Shown here: positions 32,339 to 44,377 of the stretch, in pieces
Layout: each line of letters begins with the position of its first letter
Numbering within the stretch: the first letter of the stretch is position 1
From: Annona cherimola
Taxonomy: Eukaryota; Streptophyta; Magnoliopsida; Magnoliales; Annonaceae
Direction of reading: 5' to 3'
NCBI GenBank assembly: GCA_030490835.1
Contig: CM059971.1
Location: forward strand, 3,356,545-3,420,544
DNA: 64,000 nucleotides
Program-made: the position numbers and the translations under genes
Notes under the pieces: model-generated
Database searches by the model: none
Told to the model about the DNA's origin: nothing
Seen by the model: the letters and a program-made list of their open reading frames with translations, nothing else

Positions 32339-34074
32339 AGCAACAATGTTGTCAAAACCGAACCGGTGATTGAACCGAAAAAAGAACTGGTCTAGTTCGA
32401 ACCGGTTCAAACCAGTGATATCAGCATGACATATTTATAACATCATAAATATTTAATTATTTTTAATTTTAAATAAATATATTGATAAAATTATATTTTC
32501 ATAAATCTTAAATATATATATTAGATTTTAAGAATCACAATATAAGTACAAAATATGCTGGAAAAAATTAATAGAAAGTTTTAAAAAATCTCTAACCATG
32601 AATGTTAGAAAATTAACTACATTGAATAACTTGAAGGACTTAAATTTGTAATAAGCCCTGACCGTTGATGCTTGGTTGTTGGTTCTTGAATTCTTCCTGT
32701 TTGTCTCGAGACCTTTATGAACATACCTAGCAAAATAAGAAATAAAATAAATCAGTAAGTGTTGAAAATTTGAACAATTAAATAATCTATAATAATATAG
32801 AAATTAAGAATATCTACTACATTCAACAAAAATGAAAATTTAAAGTTCTATAAACCATTAAATGCATCATTCTCATCAAACATAGATTTTAAAAGTATAC
32901 ACATACACCATTCAATCCAAATATAACATTTTAAAAGTCTACCAACACATCATTCCCACCAAACATATAATTTTAAAAGTATACAAACACATTCTCGTGT
33001 ATTCCCACCTAAAGATATGCCCCCGTTCAAGGTTCAAATTTCAAGGTTCTAAACTCAACCAAATAATTGCAGTAGCTATACGTATCTGAGTTTGAATGAT
33101 GATGCTGGGGCAACTGGTTCAAGTCGGGGCAACAGTTTGATATGAGCTGCTAAGTTGACAGAAACCACTACTCTGTGCACAAAACTTCTTTACACACAAG
33201 GATTCCCCTCGATTGCAAGTCCACGGAAACTAGTACTCTTATGCATAACAGGTTGAAATATCTCAGACATTAATTGTAACACGGATTGAGATATAAATTA
33301 TAATGTAAATATACATTGATAAAAAAAAAAGTCTAAATCCTATTCGGCTAGCTATCCACCAAAGCAGAATTTCTTGGCATTCATTAATAAAAAGCATTAG
33401 TAAGTGATTGCAATAAACACTCGCCGGAGCTGCTGGTCGCTGGACCGGAGCTGGGGCTGCCGGACGGCCGGACGGCCAGGACGGCAGAAACCGGAGACGA
33501 AGCTTTTGGGGAAACAGAAACCGGGCGGACGCTGCTGCTGGTCACCGATTTCCACTTTGGGGACGGCCGGAGGAGACGGAGCTGCTGGTCGCCGGATGAT
33601 CTGCTGCTCGTCGAACTGAGGAAGAGAAGCTGCTCGACGATGATTTTCGGAAACAGCAACCCGCCGGACAAGAGCTGCTGCTCGCGGAGGGGACGACCGA
33701 CGACGGTTTCGATTTTGGGGAAGCTGGACGAGACGAGCTGGCGCCCGGGAAGACGATGACGGATGAATGGATGATCTGCTGCAGCGCTGCTCGACGATGA
33801 TCTCGGGCGACCGGACGAGACGATCTGAGTGGGAAGACGATCGCTGGCTCCTGGCTGGCTGGCTGCTGCGAGATTTGGGATTTAGCGTTTGGGCGGGACT
33901 TGAGGAATGAGGACGCGGTGTTTTTTATGGGTGTTTTTTTTTTTTTTTTTTGGCACGAACCGGTCGAACCGGTCCGACCGACGGTTCTTAACGGATTATA
34001 TCAATTAAACCGGACCATATGTAAACGAACCAGATTAGACCGGTTCCCGACCGGGCCGGTCTGGTTTTAACAGC
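32339..34074. mobile_element. hAT-like element with GC-rich core, about 1.74 kb
   Basis: Left end AATGTTGTCAAAACCGAACC and inverted right end GTGCTGTTAAAACCAGACC form imperfect terminal repeats rich in CCGGTTC/GAACCGG words. ACTAGGAT occurs on both sides (32331-32338, 34075-34082), an 8-bp match expected of hAT, although the left inverted repeat starts a few bases inside it, so the exact left end is uncertain. The core 33415-33900 is strongly GC-rich with repeated GCTGCTGGTCGCCGGA-type words and frames of Ser/Pro/Arg composition. No transposase is recognisable. Confidence 0.7.
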
Positions 34075-34082
34075 ACTAGGAT

Positions 34083-35540
34083 TACTACATTTTAATACAT
34101 ATGTGAATGGATCTAAACATTTTTTCTAATTTATACATAAATATATCCTTTTTTGAGCAAATGTAGTCCATACACATTAAATTTGAATCAAATTTGATTT
34201 CATGAATAAACACTTACATTAAATACAATGAATAAATTAGAGTTTTCATTAAGTATCAAAATCTTAAATTTTGAAGGGATTATATGGAAGCATTATGTAT
34301 ATTCCATTCTCATATTTCTACCCCCATAATCATCATTATGGTTATTCCTTTTGGAGTAGTTGTCTAGCTGGAGAGAAGGGCAGTTAAGGCGGGGGCCGGA
34401 TTGCCACCGGTGGCAAACTCTATCCTACATGATATGAGTAATAGAGTGTCGAGATTCTCCACATGTTGTACTCAATGGGATTCGGAAAGACTTCACAAAA
34501 AAGAAAATAGAGAGAGAATCAAGATTGTAAGACAGCGAACCACATACAGAGGGAAGAAATGAGGAAAACTTTATTGATTAAAACTATAATTATTTCAGAA
34601 TCCTCTATGTTAAAGCACTAAGAAAATAAACCCAAAGCGGAAGCATATCTGATTCCATAGGAGAAATTGTTTCAGATATCGAGATTTCTAGTCTTCCAAA
34701 TTAATGCCCTTGTTTTTTGGATAATGAGACTCCCTCTTTTCCAATAATAAGATGTTAGAAAGGAAACCTTAAAAATATATTACCCAGGGACCACGACTAT
34801 TTATATAGAGAATCTATCTTTCTTATTTTTAATTTAACATATCATGAAAATAGAAATTAGAAATTAGGCAATAGAGTTTATGCCATAGGAGACTTATTCT
34901 CTATTAGATGATTTGGGTTGTAAACTTTATCAAATCACTTTATAATATGGGTCATTATTTATGATAATGTATATATAAGTATTATGCATGTGTGTCTAAA
35001 AAATCCAATAATGAGAAAGAGAACAACCAGCTATTGCCTGCCCATCTAAAACCTCCTTGTTTACACTCATCCATGAATTCATCTCCAACACCCTGCACAT
35101 CCATCTACAACAACTTCATGTCCTCTTAAGGATTGCATGCAGCTCCGCCACAACCAAGTAGCCAACCTAGTTATTGACATAAGCATGAGCAAGTCTAGGC
35201 TGGTGCAGAAGCCGACAGAACTTCTGGCACACCTAACATTACCTTCAAATGAGGCACACTCATAAACAATGCTAGATAAGGCATACTCTTCTGTGGAGTA
35301 ATTGAGGAGAAGAATTAGAAAAGCTCATCCAAATCTCAGTTCAAAATTAATTCAATGATAACCATTAGCAGAAATTTTCAAAATCTTTACAGGGCAAAGG
35401 CATGCTGCCTATGGGAATTTCATGGATCCAAACACGATACTGACAAGCCACAAGATTATTGGCAACAAGTGAACCTGAATTTCAATAATGTAATGTAAGA
35501 AACTTCTAGGAGGTTGTCAAAAATGTTGAAGAAGAAAAAA
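34083..35540. other. No recognised gene; possible retroelement remnant at 34370-34600
   Basis: The segment near 34370-34600 is more complex and, on the minus strand, contains TTTTAATCAATAAAGTTTTC, a poly(A)-signal-like context seen in LTRs. No matching second LTR or target duplication was found. The rest is AT-rich unique DNA. Confidence 0.3.
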
Positions 35541-35541
35541 T

Positions 35542-35727
35542 CTACCCATTATCATAATCCATCCCTTCATCATCGAGTTCCACTTCCTCATCATCAGATC
35601 TGCCAAGGGGAGAGAGGAAGATAAGAATAGCAATTGCTTGGGTATCTAGGAAGTACTTGGTTCTTCTTCTGAAGGTTTTTTCTTCCTTTGTTTTCTCCTT
35701 AGGCTTTTGTTTCGCCTTGGAACCTAT
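35542..35727 (-). pseudogene. Two-exon C-terminal gene fragment with basic then acidic tail, family unknown
   Basis: On the minus strand an exon at 35657-35727 follows a GCATAG acceptor and reads IGSKAKQKPKEKTKEEK then TFRRRT; it is joined by a 57-nt intron (GTACTT...TTGGCAG) to an exon at 35542-35599 reading SDDEEVELDDEGMDYDNG and a stop. The junction codon (AA+A, Lys) keeps frame, which supports a real gene piece. The Lys-rich then Asp/Glu-rich end is common in nucleolar and ribosome-biogenesis proteins, but I cannot name one. No upstream exon was found up to 36200. The intron also reads through open. Confidence 0.45.
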
Positions 35728-35759
35728 CTATGCCATTGACAATTAGGGGCGAAGGGAAA

Positions 35760-36234
35760 AATCAATAATATTATGCAATGGAAGATGCATGCAATTTGAG
35801 AAAAGGGCCAAAAAAGGAAAAAGAAATAAAAATTGCATATTAAGAGAGTCAATATGTGTAGATACATCACAATAGACAGAGAGATTAAGAGACAATCAAT
35901 AAATGTACATGAATCATGATCTCATTAAAAGCATGAATAACCACAATTTTCAGTTCTCTAACATTCCTATAATGTCTTCCTGAGAGAGCAACCATAGTTG
36001 TGAAAGCTCGAGGCTGGCTCAGGCACTTTTCTTGAATCTTGAAGTTTGCCTATCATGCTTGATTTAACTTACATAAATATACACAAACTTTGAAAATTTA
36101 AATAGAGCTCTTTTTTACTTTCACCTGCCTTTTTTAATTAAATGTTAGATTGGTGAAATTGGAAATTATATTTATTCATAGCAGCTATTATATACGAATA
36201 CATGAATGGATAATGATACTGTGCCTAGCTAAGT
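35760..36234. other. No gene recognised
   Basis: AT-rich. GTTGTGAAAGCTCGAGGCTG near 35998 resembles ATAGCTGTTAAAGGCACGCT near 51542, both perhaps hAT-end remnants; no full element could be delimited. Confidence 0.3.
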
Positions 36235-36235
36235 A

Positions 36236-36540
36236 ACAACATTGTGAATTTTTTTATATTTGTTTCATTTTATGTGGATTCATATGCATTTAATTCATAT
36301 ACAAAAATTTACCATTTCTCCATTCTTGTATACATTTTTTCACAAAATTTCAAAAATAAAAAATTTTAAATTGTACCATTTTTCATGTGTGGAGTATGAG
36401 ATAGGTTAATTTTTATTTTTTGAAATTTTGTAAAAAATATTACAAGATTTCAAAATGGTATAATTTGATATATGAATTAAAGATATGGACTCGCGTAAAA
36501 ATGAAAAAATATATAAAATACACGAAATTGTTATTAACTA
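36236..36540. mobile_element. Foldback element, about 305 bp
   Basis: Left AACAACATTGTGAATTTTTT faces right AAATTGTTATTAACT; the interior has inverted words (TGTGGATTCATATGC-like and TTAAAGATATGGACTCGCG; AAATTTTACCATTT arms). Target duplication not clear. Confidence 0.5.
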
Positions 36541-36954
36541 AGTAAAAATCAGATATATGTGATCATTATCCTACACGAATATTTCATAATAAATCATTTG
36601 TATTATTAAATTTATTTTATATTATATGCACCTTACTTCACTTGGGTGCGCACCATGCTTGTGTGTGCGCGCGGGCGCCCTACACCCATGCCCCAAGTGT
36701 CCTTGGCACCTGAGTGCACTCGGCGCATTGAACAATTATGATAGAGACATTAAGAGCCTTTGTTTATTAGTGAATCTGGTTCTAAAATTCAAGCTGTTTA
36801 TGAAATGTGAAAAACCTATCTCTCCGTTATCATACAAAAATATGATCTTATGCATATGACATGAAAATAAGCCCCTTTAAAACTCTCGATATTTAAAAAA
36901 ATTTCCAATAAGCAAAGGTCGGCCAAGCACAAATTTAGGCATTCACTTTTAGGG

Positions 36955-37210
36955 GATGTTTGGAATTGTAAAATTTTACGAGATTATGGGATGGGAGAAA
37001 TGTAAAAGAGAATATCTTGAAAAGTATGTGATTAATATGAAATAATAGAGATAAAGTTAACATAAACGGAATTGTTGAAGGGTAGTTATAAGGGAAAATG
37101 GTTGGGATACAGTGATAAAATTAGAAAAATGAAATGTTAGGAAGGAGACGGCCATACGTGCAGCTCCGACTTCCCCCGCTATCCCATTCATCAAATTTAT
37201 CAAATGTCGC
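36955..37210. mobile_element. Possible MITE related to the Tourist family
   Basis: Begins GGGATGTTTGGAATTGTAAA and keeps family-like words (GAGATAAAGTTAACATA, GGGTAGTT) but its right end is unclear (ATCAAATGTCGCC near 37200). Confidence 0.4.
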
Positions 37211-37514
37211 CTTAGTCTGGCTCATCTATTGATAAGCTTAGGTATTGATAAGCTACGCAATATGACAAAATCTCACTACAACAATCTCGTCCTTTCCTAA
37301 GTTTTTGTTATTTTAAGGATTTAGTATTATTAGTGGAACCAATAATTTAAAGTATTTTAGGTTATTTGATCCCATTTTTAGTTATTTAGTTTGGAAGTTT
37401 ACTTGTCATACAAGTTATTTAGTCCACAAGTTTGATTGTTGAGGAACCAATAGTTTCTTCTTCTTCTACAAGTAGAGTTATTTGGATTTTATGTAAGATA
37501 GTCTCTGAGTTCAC

Positions 37515-37660
37515 AATGTTTGTTTGCACACTTAAGGCACAATGAAATGAACCTTTAAATTTAGAATTCATGTGCAATGCTCTAATGTTTGTTTGCACAC
37601 TTAAGGGAAAATGAAATGAAATTAAAGTGCTTTAAATTTAGAATTCATGTGCAATTAGGG
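37515..37660. repeat. Tandem repeat, two units of about 70 bp
   Basis: AATGTTTGTTTGCACACTTA and TTTAGAATTCATGTGCAAT occur in both units (from 37518 and 37586), with a short insertion in the second. Confidence 0.8.
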
Positions 37661-37745
37661 CATTAGTGCATTATAGCATTCAATTTTTGCAATTGTGTCC
37701 TAAATTTAAAGGGTATATTAGTAATTTCGCATATTTTCTAACTGT

Positions 37746-38330
37746 GGGTGCGTTTGTTTAGGGTAAAAAAGTGCCAATTAAAACTTTTCAATCTAAAACT
37801 TTTCAATCTCCATAATTATTCTATTTTTTAATTATTTTTTCACATTTTTCTATACAAACTACCATGCTTTTCAATCATTTCTACACAACTACCCATACAA
37901 CTAACCTATATATTTTAACTTTATTCTCTTTACTACTCATCATTACTCCTATTATATCACATTACTTTCTATTGATTTGACAACTTTTACTCCAAGGGTC
38001 CGTTTGTTTGGCACAAAAAAATGTCAACCAAAACTTTTCAATCCAAAACTTTTCACTCTCCATAACTACTCTATTTTTTAATTATTTTTTCACATTTTCC
38101 TATACAAACTACCCTACTTTTCAATCATTTCTACACAACTACCCATACAACTAACCTATCTATTTTAACTTTATTCTCTTTACTCCTCATCATTACTCCT
38201 ATTATATCACATCATTTTCTATCAATTTGACAACTTCTACTTCAAAAACTTTTCATCAAAAGTTTTACTCCTAACCAAACACACCCCAAAAACTTTTCAT
38301 CAAAAGTTTTACCTCAAACCAAACACACCC
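37746..38330. mobile_element. Tourist-like MITE (outer), TGT target duplication
   Basis: GGGTGCGTTTGTTTAGGG to AAACCAAACACACCC, with TGT at 37743-37745 and 38331-38333. It is split by a second member of the same family inserted near its right end, so its tail CAAAAACTTTTCATC restarts at 38287. Confidence 0.85.
37996..38286. mobile_element. Tourist-like MITE (inner) nested in a family member, CAA target duplication
   Basis: GGGTCCGTTTGTTTGGC to AACCAAACACACCC, with CAA at 37993-37995 and 38287-38289. Same orientation as its host element. Confidence 0.85.
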
Positions 38331-38422
38331 TGTGTTAGCTTACTAAATTTGCATTTTTGTGATTAAATATAAGTGTAGTATGTATATTTGAAATTTTGGA
38401 AACGTGATGGGCATATTCGAAA

Positions 38423-39089
38423 TTAAAGTCTTCTTCCTCTTCTCCGAACCTTCCTGTGAGTGTTGTCATGGGAGATAGGTGTCACATCCTCTAGAAATAA
38501 GTCAAGTAATAAAAATAATTATCTAAAATGAAATGTCATGCAATTCAATATCTACTAATAAATAATTCCTCCTCCAATACAAAAATTAAGAACTCCTTAA
38601 CACAAAAATTACAGATAATGAATGGCATAAAACATAGCCCCCAACAATGTAGCTATTTTATCCGGAAAGGAAATCCTCGGAGTAAATGGCTTAGGATAAA
38701 AATTACTTTTAGAAAACAATTAGCTAGTTGTACCAATAATGCAAGTGATTCGACCAAAGATACCACAAAAAAACTAAGAAAACCTTCATATTAATTAGCA
38801 AAGTCACATACTGCAGCAAAATAATTCACTCGTATTTAGAATGAAAAATGGCATTTAAAAAACAAAAAAAAAATTCGAATGTCTACAAGATCACGTATTC
38901 TTCCCGGTGATACTAAGAAAAAACTATGAGTGTCAAAAAAAAAAGTTTAGAAGAATTACCAATGCTAGCAATCTTCATTCCTGATCGAGCAAGGGCCCTG
39001 AGGGCAGATCGAGCACTTGGGCCAGGTGTCTTCGTTTTGTTTCCTTCAGTTGCACTAAGTTTTATATTTAAAGCTGTGATGCCCAGCTC
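38423..39089 (-). pseudogene. 40S ribosomal protein uS11 (RPS14), C-terminal two exons only
   Basis: Exon at 38960-39089 (acceptor AAATTAG, donor GTAATT) reads [19 protein letters not shown] then [20 protein letters not shown] and ASI. After a 469-nt intron, exon 38423-38490 (acceptor TTTCTAG) completes the split Glu codon and reads EDVTPISHDNTHRKVRRRG, RRL and a stop. This is the last 65 residues of about 150 in uS11, a small-subunit platform protein contacting 18S rRNA and mRNA. Splice sites and phase are intact and there is no stop, yet changes at normally fixed places (KLRATGG to KLSATEG, MKIGRIED to MKIASIED, the TDSTRRK region) and the missing N-terminal exons point to a decayed partial copy. 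Confidence 0.85.
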
Positions 39090-40595
39090 CTAATTTAAAA
39101 AATAATTTAAAGATAATAAGTCTTTTAACATCAAGCTAACAAGAAAATTGATATAAGAAAAAAAGAGAAAATGCATTTCTGAGGCATAATCACAATAAAA
39201 TGGATGTCCTCATTTACAATTCAAAAGATTTGCAAAGGGAACTTAAAAATAAATGCACCCGCCCAAAGGGCATATTTTTTAGAAAAAGTTTCTTAAGGTT
39301 TTTTCATCAAAATAGTTTCCCCAATTTATTCTACTTACATGACAAGTTTTGGAAAATTTTGGATGCGTATCTTTTATTTTTTGGTTGCAAAAAAATTAAG
39401 AATTTTGACGGAATGGAAATGACTTAAATACCTCTCAAATTGTTGACTTTAGGAAATCAAAAAACCTATATATATCTCAAAATTGCAAAACTTGGGCTAT
39501 GAATTAAATATTTTGAAAAATATTTTCCTTAGAAAAACTTTAAAAAATACACCATTTAGCTAGGAAGGCGTAGTTGTAATCCTTAAACAAATATTTAGGT
39601 ATTTTTATGCTTTTATTTTTGCTATATGACAGGGCTCCTAACCATGTTATTCTTATTTTTTAAATGTTGATGATTGATATAAAATTCAATTTATTCACTA
39701 TTTTTAACACTGTTTATTTAACTAGGATATCAAGTTTCATTTCAATTAAAAATGCACATAGGTAAATCTACTCAAAAAAGCTATATTTCATGTGTAAATT
39801 AGGAAAAATGCTTATATTCCTTCATATATATTAAAATGTAAGAAAATTTTCAAAAAACATTTATTCACATAGTAGTATTATTTTAGATAGTTTAGATGTT
39901 GAAAATACTATTTTAAAAATAATTTTTAGTATTAAATTATTTTATTATATTAATTTCACACATTTATAAATGAGATCCAATATAATGGTACTAAAGAAAT
40001 GAAAGTTTTCATAACATATAAGAGATTTTAAATATAATGAATAGAGTAAATTTTTCATAAACTATCAAGATATTAAAAATAAAAGGGTTTAAAATAAAAA
40101 AAAATGAAGAAAGTTACATTGAAAAGAGGTTTTATAGAAACCCATACCATCTGTATTGTACTCCATTTGTATTTGCAAGACATAAAAAAATCATATAATT
40201 TGGATTTCTATATAAGCCAAGTGTAAATGCATGAAATTATTTATAATTATATTTCTAGAATCAGATTCCTATATTTCTACAATGATTACTTATAAAAGTT
40301 TTCAATTCATTTGATTTTTTTGTATATTAGCAAAATTTTTGCGTATCTAACCTTGTAAGTTTGGACTTAGGCTTATCATACGTTTGAATATTAGCCAAAT
40401 TCACCTTCTATGTTTCAATATTTTGCTGATCAAATATTTCACTAGACTTAATTGCCGGTGGTATACATGCCGCTGTGATCGGAAAAGAAAAAAAAAAAAC
40501 CAGCTCCCTCGCACGTTTGAAAATTGCAGCAGTTGTTGACAACAAAGCATCTCTGTCCTCAAATCAAAGCTCCTTATTGGAACATTTTTTTGAAA
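39090..40595. other. AT-rich, no gene; uS11 upstream exons not found
   Basis: I looked on the minus strand for the uS11 exons encoding HIFASFND and RITGGMKVK and found none here. Confidence 0.4.
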
Positions 40596-40599
40596 AGCG

Positions 40600-40850
40600 A
40601 TAAAATTTTTATGAAAAGATTTTTAAAATTAAAAAAATGATATGATTTACAATAACGACGATAAGTAAAGAAAATAAAGTTAAAATAAATAAATTAGATG
40701 CATATGTAATTTTGTATAAACGATTAAAAAGTAAAATAATTATATAAGAAAAAATGAAGAAATAATTAAAAATAAAATAGTCCTTGAGAGTGAAAAGTTT
40801 TAAATTAAAAAATTTTAAATTGAAAATTTTTTCAGCGTAGACAAGCGCCC
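40600..40850. mobile_element. Degraded Tourist-family segment, reverse orientation
   Basis: Carries the family interior in inverse (AAAATTTTTATGAAAAGATT, AAAATAAATAAATTAGATG, GTGAAAAGTTTTAAATTAAA) but both terminal repeats are eroded. Confidence 0.5.
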
Positions 40851-40859
40851 ACTGAAAAA

Positions 40860-42030
40860 AATATATATATACCAAAGCTTTTCTTCAATAGGAAAAAAAT
40901 CCATCTGGTGTCGGAATCTGGCAACCATCTGCCTACACTCGCAGGCATCCAGACTACATGCTAAGCCATCCACTATCATCGACCATCACCGCCGATCAGT
41001 ACCATATTTGCACATGTTGGCACCAAAATTAGACATTTTATCAGTTCGAGGGGCGCGCATCTTCACCATTCCACTGGAGAAACCCATTTGTTGGCTTCAT
41101 TCCACAAATCCGCGCATCTTAACCTCTAGAATAAACCAAGGAAATCTCATAACCATTTGCTGGCACATTCACAAGCATCCACACTGCATCTGTTACTCCG
41201 CCATCCTCCGTGACCGAGTGAGGAACCTATAGAATCTCAAGATGACGTCAACGTCTAAACTATCTAAAATATTATTACTATATGAATTAATAATTCTATA
41301 TAAATATCATTACATTTAATACATATGTTAATAAATTTAAATAATTTTCTAATTCAACATGAATATATTTATTTTTAAGCAAAATGTGCTCGTGCGATGA
41401 AACTTGATCTACTAATTGAACAAAATGGTTTGTTCATCAAGCCGTATGGTCCTTTGAATTCTTCTAAATGCCTATTCGCCGAGAATGAGTCATATTCTCT
41501 ACTTTTAACTTATGAATTCTTCTAAATTCTTTTATAGAAATTGACATGCAAATAAAAACCCTAATTTAACTTGCTTAAGTACACATTTTAAATAAAATGA
41601 CAATAAAAAATGCAGCATTTAAATACAGCATACATGTAGCCTCGTTTTGACTGCGTACACTGTAACAAATGCAGAAATAACTTCCCAACTGTCAAGCAAT
41701 GGCGAATAGCAACAATGCTTGACTTCCAAACTTGAATAATCACATTCTTTGCCCTGTTGATGTCATCTTTAAGAACTGAGACTTCTAACTGCTTGTTCTT
41801 TTAAGCCGGGCAGCATCAACAACAGTAGTTGTTAAAATTACGTTGGCCAAAAAGCTTTGCACTTCGAACAAAATGCGGCTGTTTGACAAACACAGCGTGC
41901 ACATTTCTCATGATTTGCTGGTTTTGCCGCCTTTCAGATTTCAATTGGCTGACTTCTTAAGAGTGACGACTTCAAACTTGCTAATTTGAACATGGTGACC
42001 ACCATTGAAGCTAGGTGTAAATGCCGATAT
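40860..42030. other. No gene recognised; tail may be the 3' flank of the BPG2-like exon
   Basis: 40900-41240 is of mixed composition with a 74-codon plus-strand frame of no known family. 41640-42030, on the minus strand, would be the 3' UTR side of the following exon. Confidence 0.35.
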
Positions 42031-42368
42031 CTACACCAACAGCTGATTTGATGTTCCATCAGAAGCGCTTACATTGCTTTTGTCCAGAGTCTTCTCTTTT
42101 CTTGAATGAATCTTGTTCAAGGCACTATCAGCTCTAGAAACAAATTTTGAAACTGTGAACCCAGCGACTGCAAATATCCGTGCTCGATGAGGGATTAATG
42201 AACTGCGCAATGTAACATCAACACCATCATACGTCCAAACACCAAGGACTGCCTCCCCCTTAAGTCCAACAGCATACCAACCAAGGCCAGATGCTGCCAA
42301 ATCCACAGAACTAGAATCCCAGCTATTACCCGAAATTCTAAATTCCCTTCTCAACCATTTCCCAAGCT
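42031..42368 (-). pseudogene. C-terminal exon of a BPG2/YqeH-like plastid GTPase, isolated
   Basis: Open minus-strand frame of 112 codons to a stop: LGKWLRREFRISGNSWDSSS, then SGLGWYAVGLKGEAVLGVWT, a DGVDVTLRSSLIPHRA block, GFTVSKFVSRADSALNKIH and a Lys/Ser-rich tail. I recall this arrangement from the C terminus of plant BPG2-type GTPases (circularly permuted, chloroplast rRNA maturation). The exon would start after ATTAAG at 42369. No GTP-binding motifs or other exons were found upstream to 43000, so this is a partial copy, though it holds no stop or frameshift. Family assignment is from memory; NOA1-type relatives are the alternative. Confidence 0.6.
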
Positions 42369-42424
42369 CTTAATCCAAATAATGGATTTTTTGCTTTTAA
42401 AAAAAATTATTACATATTGTAGGG

Positions 42425-42640
42425 CAAATTCTTTTTTTTTTTTTTTGATTAAAAGGAAATACTGTATCCCAACCCCTTACAGTGTCAAGGGAGGGAGGGA
42501 GAGGAGTTACTCCACCAAACCCAGTGATCCAAAAAAGAAATAAAAACAAAATCAGCAGAAATAAAAACAAAATCAGCTAAGGAATGTGAAACAACATTTC
42601 CTTGTCTTAACACATGATGGGCCAAAATGTGATTCGTAGA
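42425..42640 (-). mobile_element. Possible LINE 3' end remnant
   Basis: On the minus strand, complex sequence ends in ATTTCCTTTTAATCAAAAAA plus a run of A. The A tail and absence of an LTR suggest a truncated LINE; no reverse transcriptase frame remains. Confidence 0.3.
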
Positions 42641-42904
42641 TACAAATTTCAGTTACATCTAGTAACTGTCAAAAATGTCTTTTATACTTAAAAATTGTCA
42701 TCTTAATTCCACATATCCTTGCGCTGTTACCTCTTTGTAAAATGACAAATATGCTCATTCTTAATTATGATTTTATAGCTAAAAATTTATATTATAACAA
42801 ATTTTTAGTAATTCTATGACTATAAAATAATATATTATTTGAATGTGAATTTATAATTTTGAGCAGAGTAACTTCAAATTTATATTAAGGCTTGAGCATA
42901 TTTA

Positions 42905-43324
42905 GGGTAAATTTCATATATACCTATATAGTTTGCCCGAAATTGCAGATATATCCACATAGTTTCAAATATTTCATATTACCCCCACATAGTTTCGCCA
43001 AAATTACGTATGACCCCCACGCCGTTAACGGCCATTAATAACTTCCGTTATATTTTTGAAAATGACGAAAGTGCCCTCATCCATAATTTCACGAATTGCA
43101 TATCATCCCCACATAGTTTCACCAAAATTGTATATTACCTCAATGAAGATGAGGGCATTTTCGTCATTTTTAAAAATATAATGGCCAATATTAACGACAG
43201 TTAACGATGTGGAGGTAATACGTAATTTTAGTAAAACTATGTGGGAGTAATATGAAATATTTAAAACTATGTTGGTATATCAGTAATTTCGGGGAAACTA
43301 TGTGGGTATATATGAAATTTACCT
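42905..43324. mobile_element. Full-length palindromic MITE, 420 bp, 9-bp target duplication
   Basis: Sister of 3633-4050. GGGTAAATTTCATATATACC faces GGTATATATGAAATTTACC; flanked by GCATATTTA (42896-42904) and GTATATTTA (43325-43333), 8 of 9 matching. The centre contains CGTTAACGGC-type palindromes. Confidence 0.75.
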
Positions 43325-43333
43325 GTATATTTA

Positions 43334-44194
43334 TTATTTTATAGGGAGATTAATAAACAATTTAATTGATTACTGACGACATAAATAAATATGGAATCAA
43401 AATGAAAATTCATAAGTGTTACATACATTTTTGGAAGTTTATGGGTATATATGGGATTACCATATAACATATTTTAAATATGATTTTGGATGTTAATAGT
43501 AAAAATCATAAAAAATAAATTATGTTGATTAATAGAATAAACCATAAGAATTTTAATTATATATATATATATTTGAGAATCTTTTATGTGCATTTGACTG
43601 CACTGTAATTAACGGTATATTTGGCCAAAAATGGGCCATACATATACTTAAATATATTGATACTTTATAAAATTATTTTTTCATATATAAATTTTATAGC
43701 AAATGGTATACATGTTAAAAAAATAACTTTAAAGTTGTTATTTATATTAAATTATTTTATTACGTTGAATTTGTACAATTTTCAGATGAGGTCCATACAC
43801 ATATCAAAGTGGATGAAAATTTGTATGATAATAAAATATATAACTCCCAATATAATAAGTGGAATAGATTATAATTTCATGATCATGCGGGGTCCATTTT
43901 GATGTAACCCCATGGTACCTGAATAGTTCTCGATATATATTCTTTCGATTATGAATAATATAATATGAAAAGCACTTAATATTATTTATTAAAAATCATC
44001 GTAATATATTATTTGTATAATTTTTTTACTATGAACCGTCAAAATTATATTTCAAATAAAATATATGCATACAAAATCGTTTGGATTCGTTTCCACCAAT
44101 GGCTGTGAGTAGTTTAACCGAAGCCGTCCCCAGGTAGCGCTTCGACGGCGCGCAGCACGAGACGGCAGGCGAAGATAGCTCCGATCCGAGCAAC
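43334..44194. other. AT-rich, then a short GC-rich segment before the right arm
   Basis: 43334-44070 shows nothing. 44080-44200 is GC-rich (GCGCTTCGACGGCGCGCAG) and unlike the sequence at the same place by the left arm, so the arm edge lies at about 44200. Confidence 0.4.
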
Positions 44195-44377
44195 CACCAT
44201 GTGCCTCGGGTGGGCCTAACAAGAAAACGGCCCTTGGGGAGACTCGATCTTCCCTTCAGCAACACTTACAACGCAACCGTTCCTTTTTAACCCTCGCTTC
44301 CTTCGCCGCTACTCTCACACCTGCCTTCGCTTACTCCTCCCAAAGAAACCTAATCTTTCGTCTTTCCTAGCGTCACC

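Noticed and set aside
33384..33671. 95-codon minus-strand frame and its plus-strand partner as a possible gene
   Set aside because: Both come from a GC-rich repetitive core inside a hAT-like element; composition explains the open frames.
10717..42368. Brassinosteroid theme: CYP724-like P450 and BPG2-like exon in one window
   Set aside because: Both are broken or partial and 25 kb apart, and BPG2 is a plastid ribosome factor rather than a biosynthetic enzyme. No cluster logic is supported.
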